Part shown: positions 8,531 to 17,626 of the stretch, in pieces
Layout: each line of letters starts with the position of its first letter
Numbering within the stretch: the first letter of the stretch is position 1
DNA from: a virus
Length of the DNA: 44,348 nt
Strand: one strand, 5' to 3'
IMG/VR virus record: IMGVR_UViG_3300004772_000008
Span: 1 to 44,348 of that record
Notes under the pieces: model-generated
What the model was told of the DNA's origin: nothing
What the model saw: only the letters and a program-made list of their open reading frames with translations
Database searches by the model: none
Made by a program: the position numbers and the translations under genes

Positions 8531-10060
8531 TTACTGCTGGCATTCCAGTGTGTTGCCGTTCTCATCGCAGCTGAGCGCCGCAGAATCACTTCCGTACGCA
8601 AACGAAGTCGGGTCAGACGGCTCAAGCAGAATCGGCGCGCCGTCAAGTTCGCCGGTTAAATTAACAGTTACAGCATACGGATAGTTGTTTGGGGTGAGGC
8701 GTAACCTAAACTTGACGTAAGCCGAATTACCGACGTCCACAGGCGGCAACGTAGCCGAGAAAACTGGCCACGCGCCATCAATGGCGAACGGTTTACCGGC
8801 CACGCCAGGCGCGTACATTGTGGTATGGCCGCAAACCAGTTCAGCAGTTGCGTTATCCGGATACGTTGAAAAATTTGCTGTCATGGTGACAGATTGTGCG
8901 CACCGCTGCTGTTGGTTGCAAAACATCAAAACCACATCGAGCAACGGGCAGAACTGCGGCGTCAAAAAGGCGCGCAATGGTTTTTGCAGTCGGCAGTCTC
9001 GTTGCGTCACCCAGCGCTCGATGTTGTTTTCGTGCAACAATTTGGCTTCATGTGTGCGGGCGCCAATTTTTTTGTACCGATTGCGGACTCGGTTCATATA
9101 CAACGCCGTCTCGCGATAATCCGGGCAATCGCAGCACGCCGGGCAATTGCTGCCGATTGCAATAACAGGCGCCGAGTTGGCGTAAATAGGCGTAACAACG
9201 CCCGGCGCGACGAGCGCCGTGGGGCGCCGTGTCCACAGGCAGTCGCCAGATGTAATTGTGAAGTCCCCGTATTCATTTGCGCGCGCGCCGCCAATTGAAT
9301 AAATCGGCGATGTCGCATCTGCGGTACAGTCGGCGTATTTTCCGGTTCCGGCTCCGGGTTCGGCTATAAAGGTAATCTGTGTTTCGTTTCTGACGCCGGC
9401 CGCGGCTAACGCCGCGGTAGCCAGCCGGATGTTGTTGCCGCCACCAAAGATAATGCCGGTACGTTTGCCGGGGTCCAGCGTCAACGCGCCGCTTTTAACG
9501 CGGAGTGACTTCAGCCGCTTTGGCATTCGTGTAACTGTGCGCTCGTCCAATACGGCGCTTTCAGGAACTAAATGCGCAGGCCAATTGCGCGGGGCGGGCT
9601 CGTCGGTCGGTTGCCAAGTTTTGTAGACAACCAGGCGGCACACAGCGTTGTTACCGATCCACTCGTAAATATCGTAGTCGGGGCCCCAGGCGCGCGTATC
9701 AAATTTGTGGTATGTACTGTCGCCGCCTGCCGGCACCAGCTGTGTCGAGTCAAACACGGTTTGGTCATTGGCGTCGACGATAAGAATATCGGCGGCGTGC
9801 ACAGGTGTCGGCGCCCACGCTGGGGCAGACGCCGGCGCGCAACCCACGCCGTAAAGCCACTTCACGCGCAGCGGGTGCTCAGCAGCCGGCACATCTGTGC
9901 GGTAGAGCCCCGGGTCGTCATACGCCAGGTAGAAGTCGGCGAATAGATATCTAACGTCGTCCGATGGCGCAACAAACGGGTAGTCCAGTCCGCTCTGTGG
10001 CTGGACCACACCAATTCCGCGGCGGCCTTTGGGCGATTCTGTGAACTCGTCGCAACTCAT
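8531..10060 (-). CDS. Tail-tip/fibre family protein with CCxC motif
   Basis: This 509-residue protein starts at ATG 10060 with GAGG upstream. The N-terminal signature is a diverged LDYPF at residues ~25-29, and SIGGARANEYGDFTI near residue 255 corresponds to the family INGV motif. It then has ACCDCPDY followed by a helical stretch with many Arg/Lys and a conserved-looking CR, then a beta-rich C-terminus ending ENGNTLECQQ. The CCxC-then-helix block recurs in the next gene upstream (PCCGCTEL), so the two share more than the N-terminus. Position among baseplate and fibre genes implies a virion role at the tail tip. No catalytic motif was seen. Confidence 0.75.
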   Translation of the reverse strand: MSCDEFTESPKGRRGIGVVQPQSGLDYPFVAPSDDVRYLFADFYLAYDDPGLYRTDVPAAEHPLRVKWLYGVGCAPASAPAWAPTPVHAADILIVDANDQTVFDSTQLVPAGGDSTYHKFDTRAWGPDYDIYEWIGNNAVCRLVVYKTWQPTDEPAPRNWPAHLVPESAVLDERTVTRMPKRLKSLRVKSGALTLDPGKRTGIIFGGGNNIRLATAALAAAGVRNETQITFIAEPGAGTGKYADCTADATSPIYSIGGARANEYGDFTITSGDCLWTRRPTALVAPGVVTPIYANSAPVIAIGSNCPACCDCPDYRETALYMNRVRNRYKKIGARTHEAKLLHENNIERWVTQRDCRLQKPLRAFLTPQFCPLLDVVLMFCNQQQRCAQSVTMTANFSTYPDNATAELVCGHTTMYAPGVAGKPFAIDGAWPVFSATLPPVDVGNSAYVKFRLRLTPNNYPYAVTVNLTGELDGAPILLEPSDPTSFAYGSDSAALSCDENGNTLECQQ

Positions 10061-10072
10061 GGTGCCCCTCGG

Positions 10073-11029
10073 TTAGCATGTGCTGCAGCCGGTATCGCCC
10101 AGGCGGCTCCCCAGAACAACCAGGGACATCTGCGTCACTTCTGAACTCAGCCGCGTCACAAAGCTCTGCAGAGTTGTTACACCATCGCCAAAGCGATCGA
10201 TCTGCGTTGTAATAGCGTCAAGCTCTGTACACCCGCAGCACGGTTGCGCGCAGGTGTCAGACAAAAACAAACCGCCAGTGACTCGCGCAACATCGACGCA
10301 CTCGCCTTGGTTGATCTGAAAGTTGCCGTCCTTGCTGCATTCGCCGTTGATGCACCGAATACACGTTCCCGTGTCATGCACGTCGCAGAAGCAATCTTCG
10401 TTAAGATTCAGCCCTGAAATGGCGCTGAACGTGATTGTCGGATCTTCGTTCTCTTGAGTGGTCAACCCAAGCCGCATGTTCGTCCCGGCGGTCAAAATGA
10501 CGTCGCCGTAAATCGGCGCGCTCACTTCGCCGCTGTTCGAGATTCGCAGCCGTGTCACGGCCCGGATGTTCGGCACAATGGCGTCTGGCTCGAGCTGGCC
10601 GGCTGCGGGCGAGAAAAAATACCGGCCGGGCGGTAGCGCGTCGATCTCGTCAAGCCGGCCAATCACGATTTGCCCGATGGTGTCGGCAAAATCGTCAATG
10701 CCGCCGAGCGCGTAAGCTCTGTTTGGCGAGTACGTGCTCTTTGCAATATTGGCTGCTGCAATATCTGGGTTGTCTTCTGTATTCGTTTCGCCGGCGTCAT
10801 AGCCGATGGTGATGTTGTAACCGGTCGGCGCCAACAGCAGACTTTTGATGTAGAACTTCTCGGGCGCGATGTTCAGCCCGGCGTTCACGGGCAGTTTCAG
10901 CGCCACGATAAAGCTGTCCGGCAACCGAATCGTGTTCAGCGTGTCTGTTTTGCTAGCGCGCTCAGTCAGCGGATAAGACCGCTGCGAGTTGTGGTTGAGC
11001 CACTGCAGATTCCATAGGCCCAAACTCAT
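10073..11029 (-). CDS. Tail-tip/fibre family protein (RxYP family) with CCxC motif
   Basis: This 318-residue protein carries QRSYPL at residues ~16-21, the clearest copy of the family N-terminal signature, followed by a DTLNTIRLPDSFIVALKL segment that aligns by eye with the 564-residue paralogue (DDILVDCHL). CINGECSKDGNFQI near residue 224 is the family motif. PCCGCTEL near residue 268 precedes a predicted helical tail, and the protein ends DTGCSTC. Its ATG overlaps the TAA of the homing endonuclease gene (TAATG). It is probably a tail-tip component whose C-terminal helices oligomerise; this is inference from the motif layout. Confidence 0.75.
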   Translation of the reverse strand: MSLGLWNLQWLNHNSQRSYPLTERASKTDTLNTIRLPDSFIVALKLPVNAGLNIAPEKFYIKSLLLAPTGYNITIGYDAGETNTEDNPDIAAANIAKSTYSPNRAYALGGIDDFADTIGQIVIGRLDEIDALPPGRYFFSPAAGQLEPDAIVPNIRAVTRLRISNSGEVSAPIYGDVILTAGTNMRLGLTTQENEDPTITFSAISGLNLNEDCFCDVHDTGTCIRCINGECSKDGNFQINQGECVDVARVTGGLFLSDTCAQPCCGCTELDAITTQIDRFGDGVTTLQSFVTRLSSEVTQMSLVVLGSRLGDTGCSTC

Positions 11030-11766
11030 TATCCTGCCCTCCCGGCGCGATATTGAGCTTTACGCCTACGACGATTGCACTCACGACAGTAAGCAGCTAG
11101 GCCGGACGCGGTATGGTTATCTCGATTAAAATCTGCCGCCTGTTTGTAATTGCGGCATTTTGAGCACCACACAAGCGACTGCGCTACCTTCTTAGGCCGT
11201 GGCGCGGGAAGATGCGCTGTCTTTGTCAGCCACTCCTCCCTGGGCGTATTGGCGTGACGGCATTCCCAGCCTTTATGGTGCCGTTGTTTGCCGACAGCAA
11301 TCTTGTTCATTGCTGTGCTTGTTAAGTTGTGCAGCGCGCAGAAACGCGAAAGATTAGTGATCGTCGTTTCTACCCCAACAGGATCGCGCACAATAAAACT
11401 TTTGGCTTTTGCTTTTACTATGGCGGCTCTAGCTTTTTCCGATTGCGGAACACCTAACGTTGATCCCGCCTTCAATGCCAGATTGAAACCATAATGCTTA
11501 TTGGTGGCGCGCAGTGTGTCGATCCAGAACTGCTCTCTTTCCAACAGCGTGCCTTTGTCGCATGGCTCAATTACTGAATACACGAACCCCGCCTCGCCGT
11601 ATTTATTCCAGGCGTGTTGAAGATATGTGTTGTAGTGGCGATTTTTGCGCAACGATGGAAGATGCCTGGCGTACCAGCGGCGATACGTATTTACGCTACT
11701 TCCGACATAGACTTTGCCTGTTGAAGTGCAGGTAATTTTGTAAATACCCGGCGTGTTCGGCACCAT
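11029..11766 (-). CDS. GIY-YIG homing endonuclease, free-standing
   Basis: This 245-residue protein has GIY at residues 7-9 and YVG at 20-22, then Arg29/Arg30 and an EQFWID segment with a candidate metal-binding Glu78, the core order of the GIY-YIG nuclease fold. The middle (~120-170) resembles the DNA-binding modules that follow the catalytic domain in mobile endonucleases. The C-terminus has a zinc-finger-like pair, C201-x2-C204 and C227-x2-C230, followed by a basic tail. Such enzymes nick or cut DNA lacking the element and spread their own gene by repair. It lies between two structural genes with no sign of an interrupted reading frame, so it is intergenic rather than intron-borne, and its stop overlaps the next start. 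Confidence 0.92.
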   Translation of the reverse strand: MVPNTPGIYKITCTSTGKVYVGSSVNTYRRWYARHLPSLRKNRHYNTYLQHAWNKYGEAGFVYSVIEPCDKGTLLEREQFWIDTLRATNKHYGFNLALKAGSTLGVPQSEKARAAIVKAKAKSFIVRDPVGVETTITNLSRFCALHNLTSTAMNKIAVGKQRHHKGWECRHANTPREEWLTKTAHLPAPRPKKVAQSLVWCSKCRNYKQAADFNRDNHTASGLAAYCRECNRRRRKAQYRAGRAG

Positions 11767-11780
11767 AACTGCTCACACGT

Positions 11781-13685
11781 TTAGGGGACAAACACGATAC
11801 CGGTCATGCGTAACAGTCCGACCTCCGCGCCGTAGTTATCGGTGGCTCCGGCGCGACTGAGTGTCAGCAACACTGTATCGCCCTCAGAGACTGAGAAAAC
11901 CGCGCTTTCAACCTCGACTGCGGTGTCGATGTTGATTGATGTTGTCGGCACTGTGAATGTCAGCGCGGCGTCGTTCGCGGGTAACGCCATTCCGCCGCTC
12001 GCGGGCCTCGCCAGCCGGCGGTAACTCATTGTCAGTGTTGGCAGTACTGCGGTAGCCCGACCAAACAGCTGCGCGCGGATTTTCATCTGCAGCGTTGCGC
12101 CCAAATTTGCGCCGGGCACATTTAACCGCACCCGCAGCAGCGATGTCTGCCCGGCTGGGAAACCAAGATATGGAATGTCTTTGTAAAGCCGCTCAACCGT
12201 GTCCGACAGCCGAATGATTTGCGGCGAAATTTCGCGCTCTACAAGCTGATCGTTATATGAAACTGTAACGAGGCCTTGGTACAGCAGCGATGTATCGGTA
12301 CCGGGCAGCCCAAGCGTTGTTTTTTCTGCCGCAGACAGCACGCGGCTTCGGGTGCCTGTAAGCGTCAGCGGTCCCGCGCCAAGGCGCAACCCCTCGGTCA
12401 CCCACCCCTTGCGAAACTTGAAGTCGTTAGTGATCTGTTTGTACGCGCGGCCGCCTGCGATTTCAGTCGGGTCATCGACAATCGTGAGATTCAAGCCAAG
12501 TTGCAGGTCGCCTGTGGTTGCCTCACCGCCGTCACAACTCTGCACAGTGATCGGACTATTTGCCGCAGGACGAAGGCTGGTTACAACACTGCGGTCATTT
12601 CCAAATACCATGCGCAGGAAAACAACGCTAAGGCGCATTGCTTCATTGCGCGGGCATTCAGGAGTAACGCCTTGCGCTGTTTCTGCCGCGCCATCAGACA
12701 AGCCATCTGTGCTTAGCGTCGCCGGCCAGGGCGCGTCGCCGTAGCAATTGCTCATCCACCAGATCCCGTTAGCATCAACAACGCAAAGACCCGTTGTGCC
12801 CAGCGGGATTTCTGTAGCGCCGACTTTGTTTGCGCCCTTGTCCCACAGCAACGCAACGGCTTGCAATGGCAGAGGCGGCCACACGCTAGACAGCTCTGGG
12901 TGCTGTGCCAGGTTGTAACCGAACGCTGCGCCGACGGGTGCCCGCCCATTGAAACTTGCGTGATTTGCCGGCAGCCAGCCTTTACGCAAAACAGTCGGGT
13001 TTGTGATTGCGTGTTGTCCACTCGAGGCCGCTGTGGTCGGATTGTGCGTGCCGGCGGGCCGCGCTACCAGTTCAAACCGGTAGTGCACATGATCTTCAAG
13101 GAAATCGCGTGTCTGCGGCGCCACGATAACCCAGGGCGTATCAGCAGAGCAGGCGTCTTTGGGCCCGAGTACGTGGCATACCGTAACGGTGACAGGCGGC
13201 CGTTGCTTAACGAGTTTGCCAGGCTCAACCGCCGACAGATAATACTTACCGGGCGCAATTGGGCCGGTAATCGCATTTGCAAGATCGTTCGCCAACCCGG
13301 GAGCAGCGGGCGGGAAGCGTACGATGCCTTGCAGCACAATGTCGCCGAGTGTGCTTGATTTTTTGTTGAAACAGAGCCCAACGCAATCTGAAGACGGCGT
13401 TGTAATTAGCGTTTGCGTTGTTGCGTTGTTCTCGACTGCCGCCAGCGCTTTCTCATAACACTGCGTCGTCGCGTTCCAGTACACTGGTTGCCCGGGCAGC
13501 ACGTCAGGCGCAATCGTAGCGCCTGTATCAAACACCGCTCGGCCAAGCTCCGCGGCGTCTAAGCGGTGCTTAAGGTACTCAGTGCGGTCCGCAAGCGTAC
13601 GGTCAGGTCGCGATACAACGCCGGCCTCTACTGGCTCTCCGGCGGCGACGTGCTTGATATTGTTCAGCCAGTTGTTGTTGGACAT
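11781..13685 (-). CDS. Baseplate-proximal tail fibre/structural protein
   Basis: This 634-residue protein has GGAGG six to seven bases before ATG 13685. The N-terminal segment VSRPDRTLADRTEYLKHRL (residues ~24-42) is typical of phage fibre or baseplate-attached proteins in which a short helix follows a TL-x-x-R-T-x-YL motif. The rest is beta-rich with no catalytic signature, and the C-terminal ~150 residues look like a compact beta domain ending in hydrophobic strands (GIVFVP). It lies just downstream of wedge-type proteins and upstream of the fibre paralogues, a usual position for the protein linking baseplate and fibres. The function is inferred from this motif and position. Confidence 0.7.
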   Translation of the reverse strand: MSNNNWLNNIKHVAAGEPVEAGVVSRPDRTLADRTEYLKHRLDAAELGRAVFDTGATIAPDVLPGQPVYWNATTQCYEKALAAVENNATTQTLITTPSSDCVGLCFNKKSSTLGDIVLQGIVRFPPAAPGLANDLANAITGPIAPGKYYLSAVEPGKLVKQRPPVTVTVCHVLGPKDACSADTPWVIVAPQTRDFLEDHVHYRFELVARPAGTHNPTTAASSGQHAITNPTVLRKGWLPANHASFNGRAPVGAAFGYNLAQHPELSSVWPPLPLQAVALLWDKGANKVGATEIPLGTTGLCVVDANGIWWMSNCYGDAPWPATLSTDGLSDGAAETAQGVTPECPRNEAMRLSVVFLRMVFGNDRSVVTSLRPAANSPITVQSCDGGEATTGDLQLGLNLTIVDDPTEIAGGRAYKQITNDFKFRKGWVTEGLRLGAGPLTLTGTRSRVLSAAEKTTLGLPGTDTSLLYQGLVTVSYNDQLVEREISPQIIRLSDTVERLYKDIPYLGFPAGQTSLLRVRLNVPGANLGATLQMKIRAQLFGRATAVLPTLTMSYRRLARPASGGMALPANDAALTFTVPTTSINIDTAVEVESAVFSVSEGDTVLLTLSRAGATDNYGAEVGLLRMTGIVFVP

Positions 13686-13714
13686 CCGTGTCCTCCAAAG
13701 CGTCCGTGCCCGTA

Positions 13715-14341
13715 TTATTCAAACGCGATATCCCACGTGATCCCAATTTGTGCTGACGCTTCTTTGGTCACCTGGTCGCCAGACGCGAACGTTGTACGCG
13801 CAAAAATCACGTCTTGTGTGGCGTCGCTGAAGTTGGGCGTAGCTACGAGCGCCGCCGCGGAGATCTTGCTGTTTACCGAGTGGCTAAACGACTTGCCGTG
13901 GACGCCAAGCAACCCGGAGGTTTGCGCAAAAAACGTAAGCTGGTTGCCCGACTGTCCAACCGTGAAATAGTCTTCGTAATCCGTTGAAACACCAAGCGTC
14001 GGCTCGAGGCGGAGCGGGACACGCAGAAAATCCTGCGTGGCGCTGCTGACCAGGTCGTTGTAGTAATCCAGGTTTAGGTCACGACCAAAAGACGCCACTG
14101 TTAGCGGATCCTCGGGAGCACCGACGTTTTCAAATTCGATATACATAGCCGAGATGTGGTACGACGGCCTGCCGGCTTGCGGCCGGAAACCCAGCTGCCG
14201 GGCGGCGATGTGACCCCACGAATACTGGATTTGATTGGGTTGGCTGTGCAGCGGCGTCAGCACGCCGTCCGCGGTGACACGCCAAAGGCTGACATGCCCG
14301 CGAACGCCCGAGCCGTTTTTTCCAACCTTGTCAGCCGCCAT
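13715..14341 (-). CDS. Unidentified baseplate-cluster virion protein
   Basis: This is a 208-residue protein with GAGG eight bases before its ATG. It contains no membrane segment or recognisable motif. The composition is that of a soluble beta-rich structural protein (segments HISAMYIEFENVG and IGITWDIAFE). It lies between the 538-residue baseplate protein and the 634-residue fibre-proximal protein. I do not recognise the family, and a baseplate or fibre-attachment role is inferred only from gene order. Confidence 0.65.
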   Translation of the reverse strand: MAADKVGKNGSGVRGHVSLWRVTADGVLTPLHSQPNQIQYSWGHIAARQLGFRPQAGRPSYHISAMYIEFENVGAPEDPLTVASFGRDLNLDYYNDLVSSATQDFLRVPLRLEPTLGVSTDYEDYFTVGQSGNQLTFFAQTSGLLGVHGKSFSHSVNSKISAAALVATPNFSDATQDVIFARTTFASGDQVTKEASAQIGITWDIAFE

Positions 14342-14350
14342 GATAATTCC

Positions 14351-15967
14351 TCATTGGCACGTTCCGGAGAACACACGTACGGTAGCGCCTTTATCGGTCA
14401 GCAGATCCACTCCAACAGTGTCTGTTTTGGGCGCTGCTCCAGTGAAAAACGCCAGGTTTTCAGTCAGGTTTTGCGTCCCATCTAACGTGTCCCGCTGCGC
14501 GCCAAGGTCGTAAATTACGATCATGGCGGCGCCGGGGGGTAACAACTGCCGCAGGTGTCTGATATTGTACAGACCAAGCCGATTTTGCCCCAATTTGGCG
14601 CCTTTGATTCGTACAAGAAATACGTTGTTGCGCAGAATATTTGCCACAATAAACTGCAGCGGGTTAATAGTTGACGGAAGGTGCTGCGGCCCAGGTTCGT
14701 CGACCGGATAAACCTGTGGATCTGTTACGTAGCCCGGCTGTGCCCGCTTGTCGAGGTAGTGAGCCAGCGTGCAACGGCGCGGGCGTGTTTTGTCGCACAG
14801 ATCGAGCGGTTTTAAGGCCGCTTCAACGCCGCGCATGTGCAACTCGTCAAAAAACCGTGTGACATCGGCCGGAAAACCCCCCAAACCGAAGCTGACGTAC
14901 GTGTAGCCGCTAGGGTGCGCGGTATTTACCTCCAGCGGCACGTTTTTGTTCTCAAAAACCAGGTCTGAGTAAAAGCACGTGGCCAAAAAGCTGTTATCTA
15001 AAGCCAGCGCGCTGACTTCTGCCGGAATTTGCCCGGCTGTCAGCTCGTAAATCTGCAATGCGTCGATCAGCGGCGCGCCGGCGCGCAAAATATCGCCAAC
15101 AGCCGCGACCGGTGTGGCGGTAGCGGCAAACCTGTACACGTTTTTGTCGGTCGCAATGAACAGCCCGTGCGCGTCAAGCTGCATCGTTTCGACTGTTTCG
15201 CGGTCATCGAGCGCCACAGGCACGCCGCAAATAGCCGAAAAAGCCAAATCAAGGTCTGCCGCAGCCGCTCCGCCACTCACGAGCCCGCTGAACACGGCGT
15301 TCATCAGGTCTTTGTAGCCTTGACTAGTGCTCAACCGCACGCCAAGCGCGTAACCGAACTGCGTAAACACGTAGTCGTAATCGAATTTACCGTGAAAAAT
15401 CCAGATCGTGATTTCCTCATCGACGAGCTGGTTGCCAGCGTAAATAGCGCGCCGCAGAAAACCCGGGTTGTCAAACGGGTTTTCGATGAACACGATCGCG
15501 TTGCGCGATGTATCCAGCGCGTAATCAACGTTTTCAGTCAGCGCAGCCGTTGGAAAAAGCAGCTTGTTGAATATCTGCGGCGCCTCGGCTAGTTTCGCAG
15601 GCTTTGGAAACGCGTATGTTGTCCGCGCAATTGGGCGGTTAAACTGCTCTGGCGACTGATTAAATACCAGCGCGTCGATGTCAAAACGGGCCTGGCCGAT
15701 TTTGCCCGCGTTCATTTGGCTTTTTCGCACCGTTAACGGCGTCCAGTGCTCGGTGTGATACAGCGGCACTTCGTAACGGCTCAGCGCCGCTACTGACTCG
15801 AGCAAATTTCGATGGGACTGAGCCGCTGTCGCGCCTGTAATTTCGGCGTACGAGGAAACTTGATCTACTGCCGTATACGTGCGCGCCCAGAAACTGCCGA
15901 GCAGCCCCAATAAGACGCGCGCCCGCTCAAAGTCGTTACCCGGGTAGAAAAACTGCTGTGCGGCCAT
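14351..15967 (-). CDS. Baseplate wedge-associated structural protein
   Basis: This 538-residue protein is preceded by AGGTGAG five bases before ATG 15967. It directly follows the J-like gene, the position held in many contractile-tail phages by the second large wedge protein (P2 I or T4 gp7-like role). The N-terminus is helical (FERARVLLGLLGSFWARTY), the middle mixed, and the C-terminal third contains LQFIVANILRNNVFLVRIKG. No enzymatic motif was found. The role is inferred from synteny; sequence alone does not identify the family. Confidence 0.65.
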   Translation of the reverse strand: MAAQQFFYPGNDFERARVLLGLLGSFWARTYTAVDQVSSYAEITGATAAQSHRNLLESVAALSRYEVPLYHTEHWTPLTVRKSQMNAGKIGQARFDIDALVFNQSPEQFNRPIARTTYAFPKPAKLAEAPQIFNKLLFPTAALTENVDYALDTSRNAIVFIENPFDNPGFLRRAIYAGNQLVDEEITIWIFHGKFDYDYVFTQFGYALGVRLSTSQGYKDLMNAVFSGLVSGGAAAADLDLAFSAICGVPVALDDRETVETMQLDAHGLFIATDKNVYRFAATATPVAAVGDILRAGAPLIDALQIYELTAGQIPAEVSALALDNSFLATCFYSDLVFENKNVPLEVNTAHPSGYTYVSFGLGGFPADVTRFFDELHMRGVEAALKPLDLCDKTRPRRCTLAHYLDKRAQPGYVTDPQVYPVDEPGPQHLPSTINPLQFIVANILRNNVFLVRIKGAKLGQNRLGLYNIRHLRQLLPPGAAMIVIYDLGAQRDTLDGTQNLTENLAFFTGAAPKTDTVGVDLLTDKGATVRVFSGTCQ

Positions 15968-15978
15968 AGCTCACCTGC

Positions 15979-17619
15979 TTAGTCGGCAAATCCGGCGGCT
16001 TTGAACGAAATCGAGATGTCCGCCTCGTTAACCAGAAACGCTGTTGTTCTGCCGGTAACCATATGGCCTGGGTCGTTTGGGATCTGCAGTACTGCGCTGT
16101 CCCGGATATAGCCCACAGAGCCGTCAGGTCTGCGGATGCGGCCAAACATGTCGATGGCGCCCACAGACGCCCTGCCGCTCAAAAACGGCTGTACGGCCGC
16201 GCTAATGCGCGACGCGTGCAGCTGCCCTGAGAAGCCAACCTCGCGCACGGCGGCGACGATGGCGGTCTTGATGGGGGCTGTGTCGGCCTCCGCGGCGTTA
16301 GCGTCTTTGCGGATGTCAAAAGATATCTTTGTGAAACACGGAACCGCGGCTTTGACGACTACATCGGCGGCCCGGGAGCGATTATCGCGGTCGGAAAGAA
16401 AATCTTGAATTTCTGCGATCAGCGGCAGGCTGGCTGTCGTCACCGAATACAAAGCTGTGCTGCTGTTGACTGTCAGGCCAGAAGAGCTGGTATCTGTGTC
16501 GACGAACTGGATTACAGCCGTCTGATAGCGCGTGTACGCGCTTTCGGGGCCGCGCAGGTCTGGGGCGAAATCCAGCCCGTCAAAATCGCGCGTCCGGTCG
16601 TCTCGGCTGATTGAATAGCCGGTAGCTGTTGTATCCAGCGGCCTCGCCACCCGAACAACCTCGTAAAGGCCGGGCGCCAGATCACGCGGAATAGCGACTT
16701 GCCAGAGTGCGCCAGTGGCAGCTTGGCCCTTGTAGACAGCCGGCAAGATATGCTCCCGCTCCTGCGCGCCGGCATTGGTCTGGCAATAGATATCTATCTT
16801 GCCGCCGCCTGAAATCGGAAACAGCCCGTGCTGGTCACGGAATTGCTCAGGGTCGCCGCAGCCCAAAACCGAGATGTGCGGGATGTTGGCAAACGCCGCC
16901 TGGTTGCGGATTGTCGCAATGTAGTTCTGCCGCCCGCCGATAACCTTGGCGGCCAGACCGCCTGACAATCGGCTAACGTAATCTGCGTTGCTCAGCGGCG
17001 CGGCGCCGTTAACAAAGTCAGACGCGGCGAAGGCCCGCGCCGAATTATTGATGATCGTGTCGCAGGTCAATTTTGTGTTACGGCGAATGTTTCCACCTGT
17101 ACCTACAACGACGGCCTGCACCAAAATGTTCACTGTGTATGTGCCATCCCCGACGGCCAACATTTCGCGCTCGTAGTCCTGTGTCGCGGTAGTTCCCGGC
17201 AGCAGCGCCACGAAAGACAACGTCGGTCGAAACTGAATACCGTCAGCCGAAAACGTGACAGCCGACGAAATTGTGGTTTGCACCGGCTGGTTCAGCACAA
17301 TCGTCACTTCGCCAACAGCTCTGGCGCCGGTGTCTCGTGTCAGGTTGAAATTCGACAGCACCTTGTCGACCAGGGCGGCGTCAGCCAGTGCTGGATTTGC
17401 GTTGATCTGCTGCAGGCTGTTGCTGGCCAGCACGCGGGCGATGTTTTCGCGAATAGCGGCGTTCAAAGTGGCGTTGAGGTACACAACCAGATCGTGAAAC
17501 ACGCCGCGTGTCAGCTCAACGTCGGGGTGGCGTTCCTGCAGCAGTTGCGTGAACGTCGCAAACATTGCGTCAATTTGCGCGGTATCGAGCTCTTTCAGGC
17601 TGGTAATTTCCAAGGCCAT
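15979..17619 (-). CDS. Baseplate J-like wedge protein
   Basis: This protein has 546 residues from ATG 17619. That start follows GTAGGTG and lies seven bases after the previous stop; an upstream in-frame extension to 17643 has no ribosome site. The N-terminal half matches the baseplate J/gp6 pattern by eye. A helical start (LLQERHPDVELTRGVFHDLVV) leads to GARAVGEVTIVLNQPVQTTI, an FSADGIQFRPT segment, and then VVVGTGGNIRRNTKL, the characteristic run in which an added value is made continuous with the neighbouring subunit. Such proteins form the wedge ring that changes shape when the baseplate triggers contraction. Gene order (after hub and small wedge protein) agrees. Confidence 0.8.
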   Translation of the reverse strand: MALEITSLKELDTAQIDAMFATFTQLLQERHPDVELTRGVFHDLVVYLNATLNAAIRENIARVLASNSLQQINANPALADAALVDKVLSNFNLTRDTGARAVGEVTIVLNQPVQTTISSAVTFSADGIQFRPTLSFVALLPGTTATQDYEREMLAVGDGTYTVNILVQAVVVGTGGNIRRNTKLTCDTIINNSARAFAASDFVNGAAPLSNADYVSRLSGGLAAKVIGGRQNYIATIRNQAAFANIPHISVLGCGDPEQFRDQHGLFPISGGGKIDIYCQTNAGAQEREHILPAVYKGQAATGALWQVAIPRDLAPGLYEVVRVARPLDTTATGYSISRDDRTRDFDGLDFAPDLRGPESAYTRYQTAVIQFVDTDTSSSGLTVNSSTALYSVTTASLPLIAEIQDFLSDRDNRSRAADVVVKAAVPCFTKISFDIRKDANAAEADTAPIKTAIVAAVREVGFSGQLHASRISAAVQPFLSGRASVGAIDMFGRIRRPDGSVGYIRDSAVLQIPNDPGHMVTGRTTAFLVNEADISISFKAAGFAD

Positions 17620-17626
17620 AACGCAC

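Noticed and set aside
11029-11766. Intron-encoded status for the homing endonuclease
   Set aside because: The genes on both sides are complete with proper starts and stops, and there is no intron-like flanking sequence.
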